The notes under the pieces were generated by a model. The model did not search any database. It was not told where the DNA came from and saw nothing but the letters and a program-made list of their open reading frames with translations. This document shows, piece after piece, positions 9,249 through 17,208 of a stretch of 41,024 bases of DNA; position 1 is the stretch's first letter, and the number at the start of each line of letters is the position of its first letter. Made by a program: the position numbers and the translations under genes. This DNA comes from JAAYAY01 sp964429355 (GTDB taxonomy: Bacteria > Planctomycetota > Planctomycetia > Pirellulales > Thermoguttaceae), in NCBI GenBank assembly GCA_964429355.1, contig CAYSCH010000033.1, positions 1 through 41,024 of the forward strand, written 5' to 3'.

Positions 9249-10571
9249 CTATCCGCGATGGTGGAGATCCAGGCCGTTTCCTTTTTTCTTGAAGAAGTGA
9301 TGACGACCCGCGATCAATCGGTAGCCACGCCGTTGATATCCTCCCTCGAAGCTGCAATCAAACTCGATGTTGAAGTCCGAGTTGCCGCGCCGCGCGTGCC
9401 AGCGGGTATTATTAGGTTCGACCACGAAGTTGTCGCCGTTTAGCTTGTAGTGAACCGGGCTCCGGGTTGGATTCTCAATCCAGATCTTGTATTCTTGACC
9501 GCCGCCTCCGCCGCCGCCACTGCCGCCGTGAAACGGATTGCGCCAGACCGCCTCAGCCCAAGCCTCGTACCTTGTGATCCGCGCCCAGCTTGGTCCTTCA
9601 TGATAGGATGTGACTCCGCTACGGACCGAGTAATTGCTCCCTGAGAATACGGGGTACTTTGCTGTTAGCCAGGTAGTGAGTGTAGCACAATAGGCCGCAG
9701 CACTTCCGCGATCGAAGAACCCACGCTGGGACTTGCGTTCCACGACCTTGTCACGACTGGCCGAACTAAACTCGGCGAGGAATTCGTCTCCCGGGTCAAG
9801 TCTCTCCGGCAGGGCCTTCAGGCTCGTGTCGATGGATTGGATCAAGTACGTCTTGATCGTCTCGTCCTGCACAGATTCGCTCACCGACGCCTTGAGGCTC
9901 TCCAAGTCATCCTTGTTGGACGTCAAAACTGCGGCATCTGTAGCACGGCGGACCGCGTTTGCCAGTTCGACTACGTTCGGCTCCAGCGCGCCTAGTGAAA
10001 CTGAAGGGCCGGGGTCGCGACTCTTCCCTCCAAACTCGTTGGCATCCGCCAGTGCCTTCGTCCAGGCCGGTTTCTTCATGGCATCCGCAGCCTGCTCAAG
10101 ACGTTTGATAGTCTCTGGGTCGTTCATCCGCAGCGCCAAAGCCGCTGCTTTGGCCACCAGCTTGTCGGATGTGAGTCCACATTCGTGGGGCCGCACCAAA
10201 ACACGCTCGCCTTCGGCAAGTTCCAATGCTACATCAGCCAAGAGCGACGCGTTAAGATCGCTCATTGCCCTTTCCAGTAAGGTCAAGTCCACGTACCTGC
10301 TAAACGCAGGATCATCCCCGGCCAACGCATCCGTCAGGTCACTTCGATTCACCGATTCAAACTCGGCCACTTCAGCGGGGAAGTCCTGCGTATTCTGCTC
10401 CGCTGGCTGCACTTGGGGAATGGACGCTCCCGCGGATTCACCTGTCGTGTCGCTCATGGCTGATGTGCCAGGTGGGACGTTCTCCGCTGATCTTCCGACC
10501 GTTGCGTTGGTCAGAGCACTGATCGTTGCTGCCATAGACAGCAGCAACGTTTGGGCAGTTTGACATGTCAT
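9249..10571 (-). CDS. Secreted protein of unknown function, paralogue of the upstream gene
   Basis: A 440-residue protein starting at ATG 10571 behind AAAGGAGA. Residues 1-30 form a signal peptide. I recognise no named family. About 90-340 is helical and aligns with the next gene upstream: here VDLTLLERAMSDL and LAEGERVLVRPHECG, there YVDLGRLPMAL and LAEAERVLQRHHKSG. A run of ten residues, nine of them Gly, near 355-365 links to a C-terminal beta-rich domain beginning KIWIENPTRSPVHYKLNG, matched in the paralogue by TIRNPTSNSISYSLTW. It lacks the zinc knuckle present in that paralogue. It starts 75 bases after the paralogue ends, consistent with one transcript and a tandem duplication. Export is likely; function is unknown. 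Confidence 0.75.
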   Translation of the reverse strand: MTCQTAQTLLLSMAATISALTNATVGRSAENVPPGTSAMSDTTGESAGASIPQVQPAEQNTQDFPAEVAEFESVNRSDLTDALAGDDPAFSRYVDLTLLERAMSDLNASLLADVALELAEGERVLVRPHECGLTSDKLVAKAAALALRMNDPETIKRLEQAADAMKKPAWTKALADANEFGGKSRDPGPSVSLGALEPNVVELANAVRRATDAAVLTSNKDDLESLKASVSESVQDETIKTYLIQSIDTSLKALPERLDPGDEFLAEFSSASRDKVVERKSQRGFFDRGSAAAYCATLTTWLTAKYPVFSGSNYSVRSGVTSYHEGPSWARITRYEAWAEAVWRNPFHGGSGGGGGGGQEYKIWIENPTRSPVHYKLNGDNFVVEPNNTRWHARRGNSDFNIEFDCSFEGGYQRRGYRLIAGRHHFFKKKGNGLDLHHRG

Positions 10572-10646
10572 TACACTGTCTCCTTTGTATGGAAAGAGGC
10601 GAAGGCCGGCCGTTACCGTGTGACCGACCGTGGCAGCTTTTTGAAG

Positions 10647-12473
10647 TTATCGCTCTCGAGAGATGTCGAGACGCCCATTCCGCCAGTCCAGCACGTACTT
10701 CTCCCCATCCTGCCAACGTGTATTAGTCCGTTTGCCCGGGTACGTCCGATATGACAATTGGTAGACCCTGAAGTCGGTTGGTCCACCTCCGTCGCGAAAA
10801 CGTATTCCGCAATGGTGGACGTTATGGGCGGTGTGCCAATTCGTCGAATGTGCATGAACGGTTTTCTGCTGCCATAGGTCCGGCGTCTGCCAGGTCAATG
10901 AGTACGAAATGGAATTGCTGGTAGGATTTCGGATGGTGACCACAGCCGTGTAGTCACCGATGCCGTCACCAGCATTTCCACCGCCACCTAATGGTCGCCA
11001 CCGAAAGCCGATATATGGCTTCATGCCCCATGTCGTTGAAACAACCTGGCCCAATAAGTAGTTTGCTCCCGAGTACTTGATGGCGCCTGCCTTGAAGTCG
11101 ACTGTGTCATACTGGCGCATCACATCACGAGGGCTCCGTCCACGTATCGCCTCCCGGATCACATCAGCCGCAAGACTACGAACTTGACTGTAAATGTGAT
11201 TTGGAAACGTCCGACCCGCACTCGAGACTAGGGAGTTGATAGTTCTGTTAATCAACCGTTCGATCCACTGATAGAATGGCGCGGGATTCTCCAGGTAGAT
11301 AGATACACCTACCGAGACAACGCCTTCGAGCACGTCTGTCTCCTTGATATCGTCAGCCCACGCAACCGTCCACCCTCCGTGCTCTTGTTGCGACTTCAGG
11401 TCAAACTTATTGGTCTTATATCCTGTGAATCCACCGACTCCACCCTCTTCGACTTGACCGGTACCACCGCATCTGTCGCATGTTTTTCGGCTGAAGCCGC
11501 GAAAGTACCATCCTAAGCCGCTGCATTTTGTACAGACCCCTCGGCTTGCTGATCCAAACTCTCTCATCAGCTCTGATGTCGCCAAGCCAACATTCGGGTG
11601 ATTCTCTCCGTAAGCCTTCGCCGAATCGATCTCCCCAATCAGGTACCGCTTTTCCTCGTTCGACAAGTCTTCACAATCCTCGATGTCGCCCTTCATAACG
11701 TCAAGAGCGGTGGCCTCGCCTTGGAGTTCAGCCATCCTGATTGCGTGAATGGTCGCCGTCATCCTCATGACTTCTGCAGTTGACAATTGGTCGATACGTA
11801 CCTTGGGCACTTTCGCGCGGCTCTTCGACGCGAACTCCTTAGCCGCGGTAAGAATCTGCTTCCATGCTTCTCGGTCCTCCTCCGACGCCGCTCGGTCTAG
11901 TCGGCCCAACGTTGACTCATCGGCATTCCGCACGATATATGCCGAAATCTTGGTCAGGATGTCATCTGCCGTAACACCCGACTTGTGATGACGCTGCAAG
12001 ACGCGTTCTGCTTCCGCGAGACTGAGAAGCACATCGACAATCATCTCACCATCTTCTTCTGCTAATGCCATCGGCAATCTGCCAAGGTCGACGTACCGGT
12101 CGAATGCCGGATCCGAGTATTTCACGAGAATCGCCTCGACGTACGAAGGCGATTCAGGGCAATTGTCAACCGTCTGTGTGGACCGGCCAGCCGAGTCATA
12201 CTCGGTTACGACACCATCGAATCCGTCGGCATCTTCAGTGCCGGCGGTATTGACTCCGGTCACCGACCTAACCGTCGTACCTTCAAACTGATTTTCAGAT
12301 GGGTTGAGAGGTAGCTCATCGTCAGTCTGATTCTGGCCCGGATCTGCCACCTCAACGCTTTCCGCAGGCAGCGGAGTATCGGCAGCGTCCTGCGCGTGGA
12401 CACCGGTGGCGAGTATCGCGCACAACAGAGCTAAACCGACGGTGTGGCTGAGACTGAAGCAGTTTCGAATCAT
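10647..12473 (-). CDS. Secreted protein with DnaJ-type zinc knuckle, paralogue of the downstream gene
   Basis: I chose ATG 12473 (MIRNCFSLSH), with AAAGG upstream; it directly opens a clear signal peptide cleaved after VHA (about residue 27). The mature protein is about 580 residues. The helical segment at about 120-300 is shared with the downstream gene. Residues 314-338 hold CTKCSGLG and CDRCGGTG, two CxxCxGxG half-sites as in the DnaJ zinc-binding domain, enough for one zinc ion (C314, C317, C332, C335). No J-domain is present. The rest includes a region absent from the paralogue and a beta-rich C-terminal domain shared with it. Such a knuckle on an exported protein suggests binding of unfolded or partner chains, but this is inference. 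It sits between the CHAT gene and its own paralogue, all in the same direction. Confidence 0.75.
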   Translation of the reverse strand: MIRNCFSLSHTVGLALLCAILATGVHAQDAADTPLPAESVEVADPGQNQTDDELPLNPSENQFEGTTVRSVTGVNTAGTEDADGFDGVVTEYDSAGRSTQTVDNCPESPSYVEAILVKYSDPAFDRYVDLGRLPMALAEEDGEMIVDVLLSLAEAERVLQRHHKSGVTADDILTKISAYIVRNADESTLGRLDRAASEEDREAWKQILTAAKEFASKSRAKVPKVRIDQLSTAEVMRMTATIHAIRMAELQGEATALDVMKGDIEDCEDLSNEEKRYLIGEIDSAKAYGENHPNVGLATSELMREFGSASRGVCTKCSGLGWYFRGFSRKTCDRCGGTGQVEEGGVGGFTGYKTNKFDLKSQQEHGGWTVAWADDIKETDVLEGVVSVGVSIYLENPAPFYQWIERLINRTINSLVSSAGRTFPNHIYSQVRSLAADVIREAIRGRSPRDVMRQYDTVDFKAGAIKYSGANYLLGQVVSTTWGMKPYIGFRWRPLGGGGNAGDGIGDYTAVVTIRNPTSNSISYSLTWQTPDLWQQKTVHAHSTNWHTAHNVHHCGIRFRDGGGPTDFRVYQLSYRTYPGKRTNTRWQDGEKYVLDWRNGRLDISRER

Positions 12474-12602
12474 CGAATTCGACCTTTCATGCGAGCGGAC
12501 ATCGGACTCTTGCCGGCGGCAAAGATCCAATCCGTTTCCGACCTCTTTGAAGTAGTTCCGGCTCCAGGACTCAGGCGGTAGGCTCGTCGCTGGAAACCTT
12601 TT

Positions 12603-15600
12603 TCAGAGCTCCAACCGAACGAGTATTGAATTGTGGGTCCCCCCCTTTCTGCATGCCAACGGGTTTGGTATGGCTCTACCGTGAAGCTCTTGATGTTCAG
12701 TACGCAGTGAATCGGATACGAATACGGGTTTTCGATCGAAATCCTCTCGGAAGCAGGTCACTGCACAACACCAAGATCTCGCGCAATAAGTCCCAGAAGC
12801 CGTTCGGACAAGGTCCCACGCCGGTAAATGACGGGCGAGATTTCGTAGGTGCACATTGCCGTAACGAGACACAGCGGCGAATTCATCCAGTGACTTGGTA
12901 GCAGTGGGAGGCGTCTCCGACGGGCGACCTTGTGACGACACCGGTGCATTGGCTTCCGGAGCGTCGCTCACTGGAGCACTCGTCTCCTGTCGCACGCCCG
13001 GTTCCCCGGTGGGCGACCGGTAGGCGCCCGTCAGTTTGTAGACTGCCCAGAAGTGGGGGTGCGAGAAAAACTTGAGTCGCTCATCGCTCGACGAGCGATA
13101 CCGTTCCACAACATGACGCTGGGCGTCGGCCAAGGCCTTGTCTGCGGAGACGCCGTTTGCCAGAGCAGCCATAAAGGCGCTCGTAATCCTCGCGCCACGA
13201 AGGTCATCAACGAGCCAGTTGCCGGAGACAACGCAGTTAGCACCGCGACTTAGCAGAACACGTTCGAGCCCGAACAAGTCATCGCCCGGCAGAGGTGAAC
13301 GATCAGCGAGGCCCGAATGACATGCGCTGAGGACAACCACTGACGCGGAGACGTCATAATCGAGCAGCATCCTGGCGGACAGATTGTCATCACTGAGTAG
13401 CAAGTGCCCTTCGAGCGGCGCGTCCCAGACATTCTGCCCATGGCAGCCAAAAAAAGCGAGGTTGGTTGTTCTGAGTATGCGCAAAGCGTGATCGGTTGTG
13501 GCCTGTTCGCCTTCATGAACGACGCTCACTCGGTCCCCAAAAGACTCGTTTACTGCATGAACTTCGGTGGCCACTTCTCGCAGATTTGACTCAGATCGGG
13601 TATCGGCAACGACGCCAACCCGGGATATGACAGGCACTTTCTTATAAGCCAGACGACGCCAAGTAGCGAGTGACGGAGCATATGAGATATCACACGGCTC
13701 GTCGAGCAAGAAACGCGGCTGGGCCATTCGAGAAGCGTTGGCCTCGACGTCGATCTTCGTTACCAAGGCGGCAAACGGAAAGTAGTGAAGTATGTGGTGT
13801 GGGACGATAATCACCCGCTCGGCATGGTCCAGTTCCTTCCGTACCTCAGCAGGAACTAGGATTTCGTAGAGGGCGTGAAGTTGATGCTGCCAGGAATCAT
13901 CAAAATGGCCGGCACGCGCCTCGTCCTGCCAAAGCATCTTGTAGTTGTTGAGCGTCTCTCTTGCCTCACGAACCATGTTGATCAACTGCCTTGACGCCAG
14001 CAGGCTACCATCCGCCGCTTTCAATGAGAGACCGTGCGTTTCACCGTGGTCGTTGATCACGAACATCCAACACTGGTTGGCGGTCAGAAAGTACTCAATC
14101 GCGATCAGCTTTTCCGGCCACTTCGAGAGGATCTCGTCAACTGCACCAGTAAGAAGGTTGTCAGAGCGGAGCGTTCCATCGCATGCAGCCAACACATCCT
14201 GCAATCCCCGTGCCTTCGCCAATTCCGCGTAACGCAGCGCCTCTGTCTCCTGGCCCTCATCAATCAGCAAGGCAATGATCTGCTCGTTCACGTAGGCGTG
14301 GCGAGCCAGATACCCGGCACGCGTGAGGCCGACCTTGTCTTCGGCAATTCGTTGGCGAAGGAACTCGGAAAGGAAGTGAGCCACCTGGAAGTGACGGAGC
14401 GAGGCTTCGCGTTGCTTCGCCGTATGGGCATCGCTTTCCACGGTCGCGGCGGATCGCAAATCCAAGAGCCCGAGAACGCGATGGATGCCGGCAATGCCCG
14501 GCAGGGAACCGTTTGCCGTGTACACGGCCAAGGACTCTGCCGCATGTTGTCGGCAGGTGTTCGAATCGTCTTCCCGGTATGCGATGTGTGCGAGAACTTC
14601 CTGTGCTGCTGCTCGCGTCAACGAATGGACCTCTTCTGCATCAGATTCGATGACCTTCTCGGCGAGGTTGCGGGCATTGACATGCACGGCGTGCTCTTGT
14701 GCCACGAATCGTCGCTTGCCGGCCACGGGAGCATCAAGGCTCCGGATGATATCCGCCAAGAGAGCGTACGTCCGCGCAACGTTCACTCGGACTGCCGCCT
14801 GACGTTCCTCGTCGAGTTGCTCCGCGAGATTGCCGGCCTTGGTGTAGTGCTCGAGCGCCTCGCGCCAGTGGACGAGGGAGTGGATGAGCGAGTTGGGCAC
14901 GTCACTGGCAATCTCGAACGCCTGGTTGTACAACCGATCTTGCGCCCGACATAGTAAGAAGTTCGCGTAGTTGTTGTGCGCGCGGTATGCGTCTTCCGGC
15001 TCTCCGTTCGCAAGCTGGGAAATCGCGACTCGGAAACCTGCCCGGACTTCTTCCTCCACTGCCTGGGCGGACTCCGCCAGTATCACCGCTTGATACAGCG
15101 TCGATAGCGCTTGCGACCGCGGCGTTTTGAGGGCTTCGGGGGATTCGAGTTTCGCCGTCGCTTCATTCCACTTTCCTTCGGCGATAAGCATCCTCGCTTC
15201 GTCGATTGCAGGAATGCCTGTGGGATCATCAACGTGGGCGGGGTCCTCTGACGACGGATCGGTGTCGAATCGGGCCAGGATGTCGTTGCGAAGTCGATTC
15301 AGAAATGGCGTGAGCGCGGCCGCCGGCGCGTCCTCGAGCAAGTCCAGCGCGTCAGCCAGATAGGGCCGAGACGCTCCCCGTTCATCCGTCTGGGCGAGGA
15401 AATGCTCCGCGGCTATCTGTAAATAGAGTGGATCGTCGTTCGTCTCCAGTAGTTTGCTGAGGGCATTTGGTAGAGAGCTAACCTGCTCTCGGACTTCTGC
15501 ATCCTCGATCACGAACGACGACATCTCCGAACCAGCCTTCACTCGCAACACATACTCACCTGCAGGAAGACCGTTCGCCAACGATTCCGGCAAGTTCGCG

Positions 15601-16280
15601 ATATCTCGCCACCGTAGCTTCTGCTGCCCCTCCTTCAGGGGGAATTCACAGAGGCGTTGCCAATCTCTCAAGAGTTCAATTGTGACGGCGGGATACTGGG
15701 GCTCTGTTTTCTGAGTCTGACGGCGGATTGTGATCTGTGGATTGAGATGCCGGCCTTGTTGTACCGGAGTAATGAAGAAGCCCATGCCCTTGAAGCGAGG
15801 GAGACCGCGGATTTGATCAATTTGTATGGTAGCCATCGAGATCGCATCACCGGCCTGGCTATATTCGCCGCTCCCAAAGGCGCTCCCACGGGAACCAACC
15901 CACAAAGGGCGTGGCTCAATCTGGTCAGTATCTGCGATAGGGCAGGCCTGCCAGAACTCCTGCCGCCCCTCGGACCAAACGAGGAGTCCCTGGTCGGGAA
16001 CGTCGGCCGGCAAAACCGGTCGGTAGAATGGCAGAACTTCGGGTGCCTTTTCGTTGTCGACGCGAATCAGAATTGCCAACGGCAGTTCGGCCGCCTGCGG
16101 CAAAGCTTGTCCTGGCTCTGTGCCTTCCTCAGCATCTGCTGACTGCGTGACGAGAACAGAGAGTAACGACAGTGCCATCAGGACGAGGCAAACGCTCGTC
16201 GAACACAAGTGTAGACGTCGGCTGGCAGGATACACGGCCTTGTTGTTCCTGTGGGAGTAATTAGAACACACCACTAACAC
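12603..16280 (-). CDS. TPR-CHAT domain protein (caspase-fold peptidase-like), membrane-anchored or secreted
   Basis: The protein is about 1225 residues. The likely start is GTG 16280 behind GGTGA; nearby GTG codons at 16274, 16271 and 16235 cannot be excluded. A hydrophobic segment (VLMALSLLSVLVTQ, about 33-46) predicts export or a signal anchor. A beta-rich N-terminal part and long TPR-like helical arrays precede a C-terminal CHAT domain (about 830-1085). It carries FFGCHG with the His (about 947) and LSACHSG with the Cys (about 987), the dyad of active caspase-fold proteases such as Craspase or separase-like enzymes. After WAVYKLTG the chain becomes Pro/Ser/Thr-rich, then ends in about 95 residues with no recognised family, possibly run-on sequence. 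It follows the region-2-less sigma gene by 82 bases. Substrates are unknown. Confidence 0.85.
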   Translation of the reverse strand: MLVVCSNYSHRNNKAVYPASRRLHLCSTSVCLVLMALSLLSVLVTQSADAEEGTEPGQALPQAAELPLAILIRVDNEKAPEVLPFYRPVLPADVPDQGLLVWSEGRQEFWQACPIADTDQIEPRPLWVGSRGSAFGSGEYSQAGDAISMATIQIDQIRGLPRFKGMGFFITPVQQGRHLNPQITIRRQTQKTEPQYPAVTIELLRDWQRLCEFPLKEGQQKLRWRDIANLPESLANGLPAGEYVLRVKAGSEMSSFVIEDAEVREQVSSLPNALSKLLETNDDPLYLQIAAEHFLAQTDERGASRPYLADALDLLEDAPAAALTPFLNRLRNDILARFDTDPSSEDPAHVDDPTGIPAIDEARMLIAEGKWNEATAKLESPEALKTPRSQALSTLYQAVILAESAQAVEEEVRAGFRVAISQLANGEPEDAYRAHNNYANFLLCRAQDRLYNQAFEIASDVPNSLIHSLVHWREALEHYTKAGNLAEQLDEERQAAVRVNVARTYALLADIIRSLDAPVAGKRRFVAQEHAVHVNARNLAEKVIESDAEEVHSLTRAAAQEVLAHIAYREDDSNTCRQHAAESLAVYTANGSLPGIAGIHRVLGLLDLRSAATVESDAHTAKQREASLRHFQVAHFLSEFLRQRIAEDKVGLTRAGYLARHAYVNEQIIALLIDEGQETEALRYAELAKARGLQDVLAACDGTLRSDNLLTGAVDEILSKWPEKLIAIEYFLTANQCWMFVINDHGETHGLSLKAADGSLLASRQLINMVREARETLNNYKMLWQDEARAGHFDDSWQHQLHALYEILVPAEVRKELDHAERVIIVPHHILHYFPFAALVTKIDVEANASRMAQPRFLLDEPCDISYAPSLATWRRLAYKKVPVISRVGVVADTRSESNLREVATEVHAVNESFGDRVSVVHEGEQATTDHALRILRTTNLAFFGCHGQNVWDAPLEGHLLLSDDNLSARMLLDYDVSASVVVLSACHSGLADRSPLPGDDLFGLERVLLSRGANCVVSGNWLVDDLRGARITSAFMAALANGVSADKALADAQRHVVERYRSSSDERLKFFSHPHFWAVYKLTGAYRSPTGEPGVRQETSAPVSDAPEANAPVSSQGRPSETPPTATKSLDEFAAVSRYGNVHLRNLARHLPAWDLVRTASGTYCARSWCCAVTCFREDFDRKPVFVSDSLRTEHQELHGRAIPNPLACRKGGTHNSILVRLEL

Positions 16281-16362
16281 GTTACGTCACCGGCAGATGT
16301 GTCATTCACCTGAGTTGATGCGGAATTGCCATTCCCACCTTCAACTTTGCATCTCATTTGTT

Positions 16363-16914
16363 TCAAAAATGGTCCGGATTCGTTAGCACCACTCTCAATC
16401 TCTCCAACACCTCCATATACCGCACCTTCACCGCCTCTTCGCTGATCCCAAGGACCACTGCACACTCCGCCATGCTCAGGCCGTCCAAATGCCGAAGCAT
16501 GAGGAGTTCCCGGTCAAAACGGCCGAGGTTGGCGAGAACCGCTGCCAGGCGGCGGCGAAGTTCGTTCTTGAGCAGCCAGCCCATCGTGGCCGAGTCTACC
16601 GACAGGAGCTTCTCTGCCAGCCGCGCGGCCGCAGGTTCGGCCAGAAGTCTCGGCTCCGCAGGCCGCGGGGCTCTCTTGCTGCCCTCCCCGGCGGCCTGAC
16701 GGAGCCTAAAAAGCTCCCCTTTCGCGCAACCACGGAGCCAGAGGAGAAATGGTTTGAACTCCTGAGCTTGCAGGGCCGCGTCATCGCAACTCCGCACTCT
16801 GGCGAGCGCAGCTACGTGAACCGGCGGGCCGTCCACAAGTTGTTCCAGGGCCGCATCCATCGTCCGTCTCACAAGGTCGTCGGGAGCTATTGGGGGGACC
16901 GGCCCATGCGACAA
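16363..16914 (-). CDS. ECF-type sigma factor-like protein lacking recognisable region 2
   Basis: About 183 residues from TTG 16914, the only start near the 5' limit of the frame apart from a GTG and ATG about 12-18 codons in. The C-terminal ~70 residues are a good sigma region 4: LRRRLAAVLANLGRFDRELLMLRHLDG followed by the helix-turn-helix MAECAVVLGISEEAVKVRYMEVLERL. The middle (FKPFLLWLRGCAKGELF) matches the 'FyLWLR.IA.N.L' part of planctomycete ECF factors. The DASDVVQEAL segment of region 2, which contacts core polymerase and the -10 element and is intact in the sigma factor at 20088-20705, cannot be found. It is either a decayed sigma gene or a region-4-only regulator. It lies directly upstream of the CHAT gene, same direction. 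Confidence 0.65.
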   Translation of the reverse strand: MSHGPVPPIAPDDLVRRTMDAALEQLVDGPPVHVAALARVRSCDDAALQAQEFKPFLLWLRGCAKGELFRLRQAAGEGSKRAPRPAEPRLLAEPAAARLAEKLLSVDSATMGWLLKNELRRRLAAVLANLGRFDRELLMLRHLDGLSMAECAVVLGISEEAVKVRYMEVLERLRVVLTNPDHF

Positions 16915-17106
16915 GCTCGGTATCCGATTGGTGCTGGGAACTCACGCTGACGTCCCCCTATCTCGTATTCACGCAATCGCGAACGAAGTGGAGACAGCCG
17001 GCGGGCAAGAAAACTGAAAGAAGTCGGAAATCAACCCGATTGAGGGAGAGTGGGTTGTCACCCGGAACAGAACTGGAGCGTTTCGGCACGCGGCGGGTGA
17101 AGAACA

Positions 17107-17123
17107 CTCGGTCGAAAACCGAG
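17107..17123 (-). terminator. Possible terminator hairpin downstream of the kinase-TPR gene
   Basis: A perfect 6-bp stem CTCGGT/ACCGAG with a 5-base loop lies about 85 bases beyond the kinase stop. On the minus strand it is followed by TGTTCTT, a weak T-rich tail. The rest of the 294-bp gap (16915-17208) shows no further signal. Confidence 0.35.
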
Positions 17124-17208
17124 CGATTTGGGAGAAGAATCACGCGAGGCTTGCCCATGGCCGCCATGAGGATCACGGCAACACCGCGACGTTTCACGTC
17201 GTGCGCAT

